Shown piece by piece: positions 1 to 11,011 of a DNA stretch of 37,030 bases. This DNA is from Nemertoderma westbladi (Eukaryota; Xenacoelomorpha; Nemertodermatida; Nemertodermatidae). Position 1 is the first letter of the stretch. Each line of letters starts with the position of its first letter. The notes beneath the pieces are model-generated. The model was not told the origin of the DNA. It worked only from the letters and a program-made list of their open reading frames with translations, and searched no databases. The translations under genes were made by a program, and so were the position numbers. The stretch covers positions 1 to 37,030 of the forward strand of contig JAUCBJ010003393.1 in the NCBI GenBank assembly GCA_032718475.1, read 5' to 3'.

Positions 1-1178
1 CGTTCACGCTGTGCAAGATTCCCACCGTTTTTAAAAATCATAATATTGGACTTGTCCATGTTAACCCGCAAACCCCAATAGTCGGCATAGCAACCAAGGA
101 TATCGAGTGCACCCTGTAGTCCACTAATACTTTCACTAACCAACACGATATCATCAGCATAAAGTAACAGGAAAAGTTTGAGCGCACCTACATCCAGGCC
201 CTGAATTCCTCCATCCCGTAGTTCCGCCTCTAAATCATTAATGAATAGCGCGAACAGAAGGGGACTCAAGCATTCCCCTTGTCGGACTCCTACAAGACAA
301 TCAAACTGCTCAGATACTGAACCCTGAAATCGAACTTGAGACCTCGCCGCACCATACATGTTCTTTATTACTGTAAGAATTTTTCCAGAGAATCCGAGAG
401 AAAGTAATTTTGACCAAAGTGCAGATCTATCAACGGAGTCGAACGCCTTCTGGAAATCTATAAATGCGCAGTATAATTTTCTGTTCGCTCCGCGTTTTAA
501 AAAATGGCTAATTAAAGCATTTAGAGTGAAAATCTGATCAATGGTGCTAAATCCTGTTCTAAACCCGGCCTGGGCTTCGATAAGTACTCCGAAACAATCA
601 GCCCACCACTGAAGTCTGGAATTGATTAGGTGGGTGAACAGTTTACCAAATATACTTAACAAAGAGATTCCCCGAAAATTGTTGGGATCGAACTTACTAC
701 CTTTCTTTTTATATATTGGAACCAAATTAGCAAGACCCCAACAAGAGGGAAAATATCCTGAGTGCAAAATGGCATTAAAAATAGAGGTAACGACCGGTAA
801 CAAACTGTCTGCACCCTCAATAAAAACTTCTGAATTGATACTATCTGGCCCAGTGGCCTTTCCACGCTTGAGCTTGTCGATCCCCCTGCTAACTTCATCC
901 TCTGAGAAAGCCTCACCTAAATACAAGTCAAAAATAGCTTTGCTTTCAGCTAGGTTGCTACTATGAGGCCTGGATATACTGCCTGTATCCATAAACTCAA
1001 AATTACTTTCTACATTAAGCTTACGGAAGTGTTCCTCAAACTGGGAAACACTGCAGCCTTCCTGAAGGCCGTCATTAGAACCGCAGGCAGACTTGAGAAG
1101 TTTCCAAAATTTCTTTGATTCTGAGATTTTAAACTTAGTGAGTCTTGATGACTCTAGGCGATTAAATAAATATTTTTG
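1..1178 (-). pseudogene. LINE ORF2, reverse transcriptase portion (partial)
   Basis: An open minus-strand frame from about 1178 to the left edge encodes the RT of the LINE. Visible landmarks in order are a linker, the fingers (LVPIYKKKG, then NFRGISLLS), the first catalytic aspartate in FIDFQKAFDSV near 435-465, RQGE...SPLLFALFINDL near 240-300, and the catalytic box YADDIVLV near 145-165, followed by a thumb start with WGLRVNMDKS. The frame is offset from the upstream endonuclease frame by one base inside an A5 run near 1173-1177. Restoring one base there would fuse the two, so I treat it as one ORF2 broken by a single-base indel. The thumb and C-terminal region lie outside the window. Confidence 0.85.
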
Positions 1179-2541
1179 CCCTACGCAATGCCCCAGCATA
1201 CGCACCCCTTGCAGCTGCTAGGGCTGCGTATGCAGCGGCACTTGGATTTGATTGCCAGTGGCTAAGCGCGACTCGAAAAACTCGCTTATACTGCACACAA
1301 TTTTCATCGTACCAAGGCTTAGCGCACGGCCTTTCACATTCCGTAGCAGTGAATTCACACTGAGTACTTACCTCACATGCACTAGACATGACTTCCGTGA
1401 GATTTTCTACTAAAGAATCTACTTTACCTTGTGAATAGAACCCACTGGAAGCACTATCAATGATTTTGTTTATAGTTGACTGCACACTGTCCGTTTTAAG
1501 TACATTTGAGAATTTCTCTGCAGTACGAGCATTCCAAATATTCTTAGAAGCGGTTAATTTTGGAGCACAGTCCTGTGATGGCTCAGGAACAGAGTCGCTA
1601 ACTACATTAGAAGTTCTCACAACAAAACCTAAATGACAGTGTTTCGAGAATAGGTTTGGCTGTCCAACAAAAAAATCAGAAATTCTCTTAGCGAAATGCA
1701 GCTTACTTAATAGATAATCAATCGTAGAACGGCCAACCTTCTTAGAATGAGAAGTGTTTACATAGGAACTGTAGAAAGTAAACTCACCCACAGCATTGTC
1801 TCTACCTAACCGACCATTCATAATACGTAAACCAGTGCTCTTACACAGGGAAAGAAGTCTGCGTCCATAAGTATTGCAAATTAAGTCACTGTTGGCCCGG
1901 TTAATAGGAACATCCCCCCAGTCCTCTGTAGCGTCGTACACATAGTCGAAAGGTAGGAAGTCATCGAACGGTGAATTATTAAAATCGTCAGAAATATAAT
2001 CTCGCCCCTGACCTGTCCTACTATTTACATCCCCAACAACAACTACATCGGCAAAATCATAGTAGCTAATACCTGCTTCCATTGCATCAAACATTGTAAT
2101 AGGATCGGCCCCGTGGGAAGTAGAACCTATTGGTGGGATATATACTGAGCAAACAACTAAATCGCGATCAAAACCAAAATATTCTTTTTTCAACTTAAAC
2201 CAGAGGAAGTCCTCTTGTTCAAACTGTGGCAGTCTCTGTATTTCGTCAGCGAAGACTGACCTGTAGTACACTACAATACCTCCGCTGTGACGTTTAGCCA
2301 GACGGTGCTTTGACTTCCTGCAGTTAACAAATTTCTCATATCCTACAATATCAATATTTACAAGACTGTTGGGATTGAGCCAAGTTTCGGCACACACAAA
2401 AATATCAAATGAGTTCACAAGGTGATGAAATTCAGGGTTTGAAACAGCAGAAGATAATCCTTCTACATTCAAATATCCTATTGTAACATTAGAGTCACGG
2501 GAATAATTACAGTTCACAGTTCCCACAGACCGTGACTGCAA
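1162..2541 (-). pseudogene. LINE ORF2, AP endonuclease portion
   Basis: This frame encodes an exonuclease-endonuclease-phosphatase fold, the enzyme that nicks target DNA for target-primed reverse transcription. Family landmarks are visible: LNVEGL near residue 25, CAETWL (catalytic Glu) near 50, VVVGDVNSR near 170 (the Asp-x-Asn pair), STIDYLLSK near 275, and KHCHLGF near 302 (the C-terminal His). After the domain comes a linker with a Cys/Trp-rich patch (CAKPWYDENC). The frame ends at 1162 just after an A5 run, where the RT continues in another frame. There is no convincing ATG at its start: the first in-frame codon used here is TTG, right after the 2547-3116 frame stops, so the true start is probably upstream and frameshifted. 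Confidence 0.85.
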
Positions 2542-2546
2542 CCTGT

Positions 2547-3116
2547 CTAGTCCGGATGGGGATTTTGGATAGTTGTTAAATCCGAGTTCACACTGTTACC
2601 CAAGTCACCCACAGTGAAACTGTGTGATGCCTCTGATACCGGAGTATCACGAATGTGACCGGTACTAGCCCGATTGCAATCACTATTACTGCTCGATCTG
2701 GTTTTTGGACCTTGGTAACTGTTACTTCTGGCCCGAGCATTTTTCCTCAGCTGTTTAGGCCTAGTTACTTTGGGATTACCCTTGTTCACATTGGCCACTC
2801 TGTCTGATAAGCTACCTACAGTACTACCCATACTCACTGCTGTTGTGACAACTGGAACATTTTCAGTATCTGAACTACAACCCAAACTTGGTACATCACT
2901 TAGGCCAGATAAAACTGAAAATCTATTTTTCAACTGGGAACTGCCAGTATTTACTGATGCATTAGCAAAATTACTTGTAAACCTAGCATGTGTCGGTAGT
3001 GGGTGTGCTGCAGTATAATTTGTTGCAGCACAACCATTTTGAGACCATCCAGCTGTTGACTGACTAGTTATCAAGGAAGCTATTACCTGGTTTGTAGATG
3101 AGAGTGAATTAGACAC
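2547..3116 (-). pseudogene. LINE ORF2 N-terminal extension (low complexity)
   Basis: This 189-residue Ser/Asn/Thr-rich frame begins with ATG at 3116, inside the end of ORF1 (34-base overlap). It stops at 2547, about six bases before the endonuclease frame opens in a different phase. Composition (SSNSD, TRPKQLRKNARARS) resembles the disordered N-terminal extensions seen before LINE endonucleases, and no domain is recognisable. The short gap and phase difference suggest that this and the endonuclease frame were once one ORF2, with an indel near 2545. It could instead be a separate small ORF, but the overlap with ORF1 is typical of ORF1/ORF2 junctions. Confidence 0.55.
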
Positions 3117-5218
3117 CAGGGAGATGCAATGTTGATGTTGATATTGATGTTGATATTACTACATGTAGGGGTACTTTCAATACAACAGGTAAGCCCGGAG
3201 TAACTATTAGCACTCCCAAGTGATCGGAAATAATTATTATTACTACTGGCATTGGTATTTGCGGCACCCTGTGGATCCACACTAGCATAATTGCCGCTGT
3301 AACTGCTGTTAACAATTGGTCTACTGTGGTAATCAGTAGGAGCAGAGCATAAATTAGATTGGGTACATTCTGCACCTGTAAAAACACCTGGATATCTAAA
3401 CCTAGCTAGATTTGGACTAGGCCTCACCACAGGGGGGCGCATGGGAATGCCAGTTGCATAAGGAATACCGGTAGAATGAACAAAAGCAGATACTGTATTA
3501 CCATTCACAGAATTTGTAGGACGGGGATTAAAATTCCCAATACTATTAACATAACTAGAGACAGGAACTGTGTCACCTTGCACAGAATTCGAAAAACGGG
3601 GATTAAAATTCCCAATACTATTAGCATAACTAGGGACAGACACTGTGTCGCCTTGCACAGAATTCGAAAAACGGGGATTAAAATTCCCAGCACCACTAGC
3701 ATATCCATAGACAGACACTGGGTCACCTTGCACAGAATTCGGAAAACGGGGATTAAAATTCCCAGCACCACTAGCATAACCATAGACAGACACTGGGTCA
3801 CCTTGCACAGAAATCGGAAAACGGGGATTCAAATTCCCAGCACCACTAGCATGTCCATAGACAGACACTGGGTCACCTTGCACAGAATTCGGAAAACGGG
3901 GATTAAAATTCCCAGTACCATATGTACCACCCCCTATTCGTCCATGGCGTACATGGGACATATGTTGAGATGGCACAAAAGTTTGATGAGTACTCGGTAG
4001 GCCTATAGCAGTAGGGCGAAGGTCAGATAACCTAATATTAGGTCGATTAAATATCTCCCAACCAGAAATCCGATTGCCATTCACCAATAGTGAATTCCCC
4101 AATACCCGAGCGATCGCTCCTTGACCACGAGCGTCACGGGCTAGGCGGTGGAGCCCATCACGTTGGACCCGCAATTCTTGGGGCAAATCATCCGATATTG
4201 ATATGAAGGAAGCCGGATCACATCTCCCTCTCATACTCCACACAGTATCCCTCTGTTTTAAACTTAGGAACTCAACCAAAATTGGTCGAAAGCTACTGCC
4301 AGAAGGACGCCGGTTTCCCATTCGGAAGCACCGCTCAATCGAGACATCAAGTTCGAGCCCTAACCCGACCTTTATGAAATTACGGATGAGAGACTCTGTA
4401 TCCTCGTTCGGCGATTCTGTGAGACCACGTATTATTAAATTACGGCGTGATACAATGCGCTCCGTTTCCACCTGACGCCGGTGTAACCATTCAAACTGGT
4501 TCCTATTCATATCAATTCTACTGAGAGCTAAGTCTAGAGACTCCTTAATCTGGGTTATTCCATCAGCCATTCGGGGGATCAGTGACAAACATACATTTAA
4601 GTTTCCCGAGTTGGCGGTATCGGTAGGGTCAGGCAGATGGCGAGAATATGTTTGACTGCCTGCAAAATTCCTCTCCATTGAGACCTGGCTACCCATGCCT
4701 GGGCGCACACCGGAAGAGCTACCCTGTTGGTTCCAAGGGAAGGAATCTGTAGGGAAGTTCAGGTTCTGAACCCACGTTGTTGATGTGAGAGATTGTTGCT
4801 GCGAAACTACGGAAGGGTAGCTAATATTGTCGTAGCTGGTAACCCTGGGCCGTTTCGAAGATGGTCGAACATCAGAAATCCACCCGACGTTGGATGTGCG
4901 AGGAAGTTCATCAACCAGAACCACTTCAGCACGGACACCGCTGTCCTTAAGTGGCGAAATTGGCCGGTTAGTACCCGCATTGCTCGAATTTACTGGGCCT
5001 TCGCCATTGCTGGTGCTGGATCTAACCACTACGTCCGCATCCGTGCCAGTAATGGTGTTAGAAGATTGTTGACTCGGCCCAACCGAACCGCAACTACCGG
5101 TACCGCTACCGTTGGACTGGTTGGAAGTAACGTCATCCTCAAACGCAAAAGAAGCTATTTCAATTTGGGTTAACCCAGATGCGCTTGAAGTATCATTGCT
5201 AGAAATTGGATCGCTCAT
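3083..5218 (-). CDS. LINE ORF1 protein with RRM-like domain and 25-aa repeats
   Basis: The 711-residue frame starts at ATG 5218 and is uninterrupted. Residues 1-230 are Ser/Asn/Gly-rich and probably disordered. From about 215 there is a predicted helical stretch, then an RRM-like domain at about 255-345 beginning RRNLIIRGL, with FRPILVEF as a later strand. A basic C-terminal domain follows (RVQRDGLHRLARDAR, ending near NRISGWEIF). This matches LINE ORF1 RNA-binding chaperones, which coat the element RNA. Residues about 430-580 are six tandem 25-aa repeats built on GNFNPRF.NSVQGD.VSV, from a 75-bp minisatellite. The tail is Asn-rich. It is the only undamaged frame of this LINE. The RRM assignment is by motif only. 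Confidence 0.8.
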   Translation of the reverse strand: MSDPISSNDTSSASGLTQIEIASFAFEDDVTSNQSNGSGTGSCGSVGPSQQSSNTITGTDADVVVRSSTSNGEGPVNSSNAGTNRPISPLKDSGVRAEVVLVDELPRTSNVGWISDVRPSSKRPRVTSYDNISYPSVVSQQQSLTSTTWVQNLNFPTDSFPWNQQGSSSGVRPGMGSQVSMERNFAGSQTYSRHLPDPTDTANSGNLNVCLSLIPRMADGITQIKESLDLALSRIDMNRNQFEWLHRRQVETERIVSRRNLIIRGLTESPNEDTESLIRNFIKVGLGLELDVSIERCFRMGNRRPSGSSFRPILVEFLSLKQRDTVWSMRGRCDPASFISISDDLPQELRVQRDGLHRLARDARGQGAIARVLGNSLLVNGNRISGWEIFNRPNIRLSDLRPTAIGLPSTHQTFVPSQHMSHVRHGRIGGGTYGTGNFNPRFPNSVQGDPVSVYGHASGAGNLNPRFPISVQGDPVSVYGYASGAGNFNPRFPNSVQGDPVSVYGYASGAGNFNPRFSNSVQGDTVSVPSYANSIGNFNPRFSNSVQGDTVPVSSYVNSIGNFNPRPTNSVNGNTVSAFVHSTGIPYATGIPMRPPVVRPSPNLARFRYPGVFTGAECTQSNLCSAPTDYHSRPIVNSSYSGNYASVDPQGAANTNASSNNNYFRSLGSANSYSGLTCCIESTPTCSNININININIASPWCLIHSHLQTR
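3476..3925 (-). repeat. 75-bp minisatellite, six units, inside LINE ORF1
   Basis: The word ACGGGGATT recurs exactly every 75 bases at 3521, 3596, 3671, 3746, 3821 and 3896. Because 75 is a multiple of three, each unit adds 25 residues without disturbing the frame. Units differ by a few substitutions, and the two at the left end are the most diverged. Long open frames in other phases over this block are a by-product of the repeat. Confidence 0.95.
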
Positions 5219-5421
5219 CGTTTCAAGAGTGTCGGGATCGGGAAGGCAGCAAATGTGACTGTTCTTGCATAAGTATACAGATATCAGATATAATGTAGGC
5301 CTAGTACAGTTTGTCGGTACCGGTATATGTAAGTAGTAGGAGAGGTAGTAGGTAGTAGTTTATTATATTATATATATTATATATTATTTATTATATATAT
5401 ATTATATTATATATTATAGTT
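5219..5421. other. LINE 5' UTR and TA-rich spacer
   Basis: There is no coding signal. The stretch 5355-5420 is almost pure A and T with repeated TATAT blocks, and may be a microsatellite that expanded at or in the start of the neighbouring 5' LTR. The boundary between LINE and LTR element lies somewhere here and cannot be fixed by eye. Confidence 0.5.
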
Positions 5422-5647
5422 TATTATTACTACTGTACCCCTTTTTTATTGTTGCTATCAGACTGCTATACTGCAGTACTGTCATATTGTTATCAGTGAT
5501 TGGTGTAGATTGATGTAGTGCAGTAGTGCTATTATTTTTATGTACCACGGTCCTTATTACTACTAAATTTAGAATGCAGAATTGAGATATCTAAATACTG
5601 AAACTGCTGAAATGTTTTTATATCCGAACCACTATGGGTTCGTGACA
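5422..5647 (+). repeat. 5' LTR of BEL-A
   Basis: It matches 12135-12359 with only a few differences, for example in the T run near 5440 and CTATC/CAATC near 5456. It ends CGTGACA. The true start may lie further left, because the 3' copy could begin just after its polypurine tract near 12077. Here those first bases are replaced by TA-rich DNA or lost. Confidence 0.85.
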
Positions 5648-5662
5648 TGGTGCGGTGACAAA
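5648..5662 (+). promoter_or_regulatory. Putative tRNA primer-binding site of BEL-A
   Basis: The interior opens directly after the LTR with TGGTGCGGTGACAAA. The leading TGG, complementary to a tRNA CCA end, is at the expected position. I cannot name the tRNA. Confidence 0.5.
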
Positions 5663-6122
5663 TTTTGAAATCCAGGACAGACCTGCAAACTGCAAGGTAC
5701 AAACAGTCAGACAGCTCAGCAGTTCCGAATTTAAAAATCGCCAACTGCCGGTACCTACGCCATGATAATAACATTAATGAATACCAATCTGGCGGTCACT
5801 GGTAACCGGTAACGTACCTACTGTCATATACTGCAGATATAGGCTAATATGCCTGATATGATGACACAATATGGCTGACAGTCAGATATAATTGAAATGG
5901 ATACATAAACGCACGGCTTAACTAGCCCTAGAAGAAGCAGCCTAATGCAGTAGGCCTAATGTTATTTCTGTTATTTAATATTGATAATGCAATTCAAATG
6001 CAATTTGGAAATGGTGAGTCAAGTGATGATAGTATTATTATTATTATTGCCTACCTGCTTAGGCCTACCACTACCGGTACCGGTACATCTACTGAACGTT
6101 TACTGGCTGCTATCAACTGAAC
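5663..6122 (+). other. BEL-A leader between LTR and gag
   Basis: About 460 bases without a convincing reading frame. It contains several TAGGCCTA and CCGGTACC words common in this genome. A packaging signal would be expected here, but no specific structure can be supported by eye. Confidence 0.5.
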
Positions 6123-8705
6123 TTGACCGAAATTGTTAATTGTGAAAAAATGTCTGGGAAAATAAGACAATTAATTGGCCCATTAAAACAACGTTTGATT
6201 AAAAACGTTAATGAATGTTCAACTGTTCTAGACATTCGCATCAGATCAGGCCTAACTATAGATGAGTATAATGTGTTAAGAGAAGATATACTCAAATTAA
6301 ATAATAAAATTGAAAGACAGATTGGACAACTGCAGCAATATGATACCGATTTCTTAGAACTACTTGACGATTTACCCAAAGCAGACAATGAACACGTAAT
6401 TTATGAACAAACTGCTTTGGGTGATAAAGGCTATTTAGATATAGTAGCAATTGGTCAAGATTGTATAGATAGCTTAACTGCCAGATTAAGCACAATTGAC
6501 AGAAATCAGTCATTTGCATCACAAACACCTGTTGAAATCCCCAATGCCAGTGGTAATGTATTTTATGGTACGAGTCAGAGACCACCCGCAGATAGACATG
6601 GACATAGTTTTAGTAGAGATCATAATGCTCGCTTGCCTAAATTAGATTTACCGAAATTTTCGGGTGTTGATATCAACAAATGGGTTGATTATTGGGCAAT
6701 GTTTGAATCATGCGTGGGTTCCAGAACTGATCTCTCTAATATACAGAAATTTTCATATTTGAAAAGTTCTCTGACTGGGAGTGCAGCCAATGTTGTAATG
6801 GGTTTTGCTTTAAATGAAGAAAGCTATATTGAAGCTATTGAATTATTGAATAAAAGGTATGGAAGCAAAACATTACAAAAAACGGCACTATATAAAGAGT
6901 GGGGGTTATTGAAACTATCAAGTAAAAGAGTGTCCGCAATTAGAATTATGGTAGACACAGCACAGAGGATATTCCGCCAATTGAATGTTTTAGGTGATAA
7001 TTTGTATACAAGTGAATTAGTAGCAGCGGAATTCCAAGCAAAATTGCCTGACTGTGTAAAAATTGAACTTTGGAAGGATCACAAAGTGGATGAACCATGG
7101 ATTTTGGTTGATTTATTTGAATGTTTAGATAAATACCTGTTCATACAAGAGCGTCTATCTGAGAACTTTGATAATATCAGTGCTAGTAGTAGTAGTAAAG
7201 AAACCTGTGCCAGATACATTAATGCGAAGGATGACAATTTTGAGAGTGGAACAACTAGTACAATGATGACTACTTCTACTTCCAGTGCATCTACTAGTAG
7301 CAATAAAAATTGTATACTTTGTAATGATCCTCATTATCCAGAGCAATGTACTATTTACAGGACATTGGATAGCAGATTGCAAAAATTGAAATCATTAGGA
7401 CGTTGTTATCTATGTACCCAAAGAGGACATTGTGCAAGTGAGTGTCCTCATAGGGATAATATATTCTGTTTTCATTGTAAAAAACGAAGGCATCACAATC
7501 GATGCTTATGCCCAAGAAAATTTGGTAATGGCAGTGGCAATGCGACAGGGTCTCCTAATATGAGAAATGCTCACAATGATTCCACAAAGAAATCTGGTTT
7601 TCGTGATACTGAGAATTACAGAAAGGGGCCAAACGAAAGTTACAAACCACCTAATAATGTTCAATTTTCATCATCTTCGACCAATTCAGACTGTTCTGTT
7701 AAAAATAAGACTATATCAGATAATTATACAATTAATGTAAATCACACTATGATGAATGTTGACGACTTTACTGTTTTCCACACTGCTACTGTAAAAATGA
7801 GAAGACCAAATTCTGAAACCAGTGTAATGGCAAGAATACTACTAGATTGTTGTTCCAATAAAACATATATTTCAGAACAGAAGGCTAAAGATTTGTCAAT
7901 GGAAAAACTTGGACAACAAGTTCTATCTACAAAAGTGTTTGGAACAAAGAAATTAATGACTGTTTTTTCAGAATTCGGTGAAATTGAAATATTTTTGAAT
8001 GACGGATCAACAAAGTTGATGACTGTAAACACACATCCTGAACTCACAGGAGATATAATTCGTGAGGAGTTAAGTGATGAAGATATGCAAATTATCATGA
8101 AATATCCACGAGAACTACTGGGTGATGAATTAAATAAGGAAAGGGAGATGATTTGCCCAGATATATTGGTTGGCATGGATTACTTTTGGGATTTCTTCAG
8201 ACCAAAGAGATGTGAGAAAGAAATTGAATTGCCATCTGGAATGTTACTTATGCCTTCTACTCTTGGTTTACTTCTTGGTGGGTCATCTGAAAATGGACTA
8301 TACTTACAGAGAGGGGAATCTGCACAAACTTTTTTTGCTTCATCAATGAACAGTTCTATGCATGTTCCATATTTAGAGATTGATAGTAACGATCGTCCAA
8401 CTTACGAAGAGCCAGATTTATCACGATTTTGGAATTTAGAAGCAGTCGGAATTAATGATGATGCTATTGCTAAAGACGACACAGAAATAGACAAACTTCA
8501 AAAAAACATTGTAGTTAGAAATGGCCGCTATCATGTTGGTTGGCCATGGAAAGATAAAAATCCTAAATTGCCCACAAATTACGGTTTAGCGCATGGAAGG
8601 TTAAATTCATTACTCACGTCGTCTATTGAAAGATATACCTTTATTACATGGCTATTCAGATATAATAGTAAAGCAACTGGAAAATGGAATGATAGAAAAG
8701 GTTGA
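6123..8705 (+). pseudogene. BEL-A Gag-protease and start of RT
   Basis: The 860-residue frame starts with the retroelement capsid part. Residues 1-150 are helical. Residues 165-340 (LPKFSGVDINKWVDYWAMF onward) match the DUF1759-like gag region of BEL/Pao. Zinc knuckles follow near residues 395-460: CILCNDPHYPEQC, CYLCTQRGHCASEC (canonical CX2CX4HX4C) and CFHCKKRRHHNRC. The protease lies near 560-680, where the active-site loop reads LLDCCSN rather than the usual Asp-Ser/Thr-Gly. From about 700 to 830 the RT N-terminal part appears, ending in WPWKDKNPKLPTNYGLAHGR. The frame then shifts near 8640, and RT resumes in another phase. The start at 6123 precedes a second ATG at 6150, which may be the real one. 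Confidence 0.88.
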
Positions 8706-9549
8706 TATGATGGATAGTGAAAGTAAAGATGATGACTCAAAGTTAGTACACTATTTACCTCATCATCCCGTGTTCAAACTGGATTCCGAAACTACTCCAA
8801 TAAGAATGGTGTATGATGCATCCTCAAAGGCACATAAATCATTGAATAGTCTAAATGATTGTCTAGTTAGTGGTCCCAACCTTGTCGTTAATTTAACTGG
8901 ACAGTTATTTCGATTTCGCTTATGTAATATTGCTATATTAAGTGATGTAGAAAAGGCCTTTTTGAACATAGGCCTCCATGACAAAGATCGCAATGTATGT
9001 CGATTCTTATGGTTTAAAGATATGTCTAACCCTGTCATGAAAGATAACATTCAATGCTATAGATTTACACGAGTCCCATTTGGCATAATATCCAGTTTAT
9101 TTCTATTACTCGGTGTAATTTATGTTCATCTTGCAATGTATGCTGTAAAACATGAAGATCAAAGGGTTTTATGTGAAGAAATACATGATAATATGTATGT
9201 AGACAATGTTTTGCTGTCCTCAAATACACCTGCAGAAGGGTATGTTAAATATATTGAATTCAAACGGTGCTTCTCAGATGCATCACTCAATCTCAGACAA
9301 TTCATTTCAAATTCTGTGGAATTAATGAATCAAATACCCCCTCAAGACACTTGTGATAACTCTATTGTTAAAATATTAGGACTGACATGGGATACTGATG
9401 CTGATACAATTGCCATTCGAACTGTTAATGCATTAAAATGCAATGATAAATTAACTAAACGAAAATTGATAAATATGGTAGCTAGTTTTTTCAATCCAGT
9501 TAATTCAATTATTATTTCAGAAATCATGGACCTTAGGAAGAAACTATGA
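8626..9549 (+). pseudogene. BEL-A reverse transcriptase core
   Basis: This frame carries the polymerase that copies element RNA. Landmarks are YLPHHPVFK, RMVYDASSKA, the first catalytic aspartate in LSDVEKAFLNIGL, CRFLWFKD, YRFTRVPFGIISSLFLLL, and the second box NMYVDNVLLS near residue 190. BEL/Pao enzymes have YVDD there, so the second aspartate is replaced by asparagine. The region after the box (ILGLTWD, then MVASFFNPVN) is the thumb/connection. Real homology begins a few residues after the listed start, because the upstream part belongs to the 6123-8705 frame, shifted near 8640. The frame ends at 9549, where RNase H continues in another phase. Confidence 0.9.
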
Positions 9550-11011
9550 TTGGGATAAGGTACTACCATCTGAGTATCAAGAAGAATGGAAAAATTGTGT
9601 CATGGCAATGAAAAGTGTAGGATTCAAATTTCCACGAAGAATTTTTAGTGATGATAAAGATATAGTTAAAGATATACGATATCAATTGATTTCCTTTACA
9701 GATGCATCAAATTTAGCATATGGGACAGCAATTTATGTTAGAAGGTGTAGTAACAAAACTATTGAAACTAATTTACTTTATGCAAAATCGCGTTTGGCGC
9801 CATTGCCAAAGGTAAAGGCTACTGGAGATGGTAAGGTCAAAGTATCAACTCCTAGACTGGAATTAGTAGCAATTGAAACTGGTATTAAATGCTTTCTATT
9901 TGTGATAAAACATTCCAACCTTGGATTCACTGATATTTATTTGTATTCTGACTCACAATGTGCTTTGCACTGGGTGCAATCTACGAAACCAATGAAAATA
10001 TTTGTTTCGAACAGAGTTAAAGAAATAAATAAATTACCCGCTGTAATTTATCAGTATGTACCAACTGATCAGAACCCCGCTGATCTATTAACACGTGGTG
10101 TAACATCAGAGGCTCTGTGTAACATGAAGTTTTGGTGGAATGGTCCCAACTGGCTCGTTAAGAATGAATCATTTTGGCCAAAATTATGTATGAACCCTAT
10201 TAAGAAAGAAGTTGAAATTGCAATATCAATAGAACATGCCGATATTACTTCAATACATAAAGTATTTGCATTGTCAACCTCATATCCATTAGATATGGAT
10301 CCTACCAGATACTCATCATACATTCAATTATTGCATGTTACAGCTTTTGCATTGCGTTTTATAGCAAAAAGGATGAAGAACAATGTTAAAATTAGAAATA
10401 TGTTTAACCATATTACACTAGATAGAAATATTCATACCAGTGAAGTTGTTATTGCTGAGGCATTATGGATAAAAACAATGCAGAGAATACATTATAAAGA
10501 TGTAATAGAAGATATTATTACTAAGAAATCAAACACTTTGGTTAATCAACTAGGCATATTTATTGATAAAAACAAAATGCTTAGATGTTCCGGACGTTTT
10601 CCTTTTACAGAGGGTTGCTTAGAAAGCAATTTTCCACTATTGTTGGCAAAATCCGATTATGTGACAAAACTGATTATTCTGGAGACACATGAATTGATAA
10701 TGCATGGACGAGTTAATCATACTCTAAGTGAACTCCAGAAAAGATATTGGATTCCACAAGGACGCTCCTTAGTACATCAGATATTGAAATCATGTTATGT
10801 ATGTAAACATTATGGAAATGGTCCCTATAGACTACCTGTATTTAGTCGTTTACCGGATGAGCGAATGGAGGGTTACAAACCTCCCTTTAGTATGACTGCC
10901 TTAGATTATTTTGGGCATATATTTACCAAGAGCTATAAAACAGATGGGGAAAAGGACAAGGTATGGGTATGCTTGTATACCTGCTTGGTTACAAGAGCTA
11001 TTCACTTATAA
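9543..11011 (+). pseudogene. BEL-A RNase H, integrase zinc-binding domain and start of integrase core
   Basis: The frame is open from about 9543, upstream of the first ATG at 9602, and includes NYDWDKVLPSEYQ, so it is continuous with RT apart from a small indel. RNase H landmarks are ISFTDASNLAYG (Asp), TPRLELVAIETG (Glu) and LYSDSQCALHWV (Asp), then the BEL-typical NPADLLTRG. The integrase HHCC zinc-binding domain is THELIMHGRVNH... with CYVCKHYG, near residues 345-400. The core begins with TALDYFGHIF, holding the first catalytic Asp. The frame stops at TAA 11009-11011 directly after RAIHL. The next residues follow in the same phase, so this is a nonsense mutation within the integrase. Confidence 0.9.

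Larger units (their letters stand above)
1..5421 (-). mobile_element. LINE (non-LTR retrotransposon), 3' end outside the window
   Basis: Read on the minus strand, this block has the order of an autonomous LINE: ORF1 with an RRM-like domain, then an AP-type endonuclease, then a reverse transcriptase. The RT runs off the left edge, so the 3' end and any tail are not visible. Two coding breaks (near 2545 and near 1176) make this copy inactive as it stands. The 5' boundary is uncertain: 5219-5421 is probably 5' UTR plus TA-rich DNA, ending where the LTR of the next element becomes recognisable. The clade is not assigned; the endonuclease plus RRM-type ORF1 fits the CR1/jockey/L1-like groups. Confidence 0.85.

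Noticed and set aside
3476-4000. Plus-strand 174-residue frame and minus-strand 98-residue frame over the minisatellite
   Set aside because: A 75-bp repeat leaves several phases open at once; only the ORF1 phase continues into a recognisable protein.
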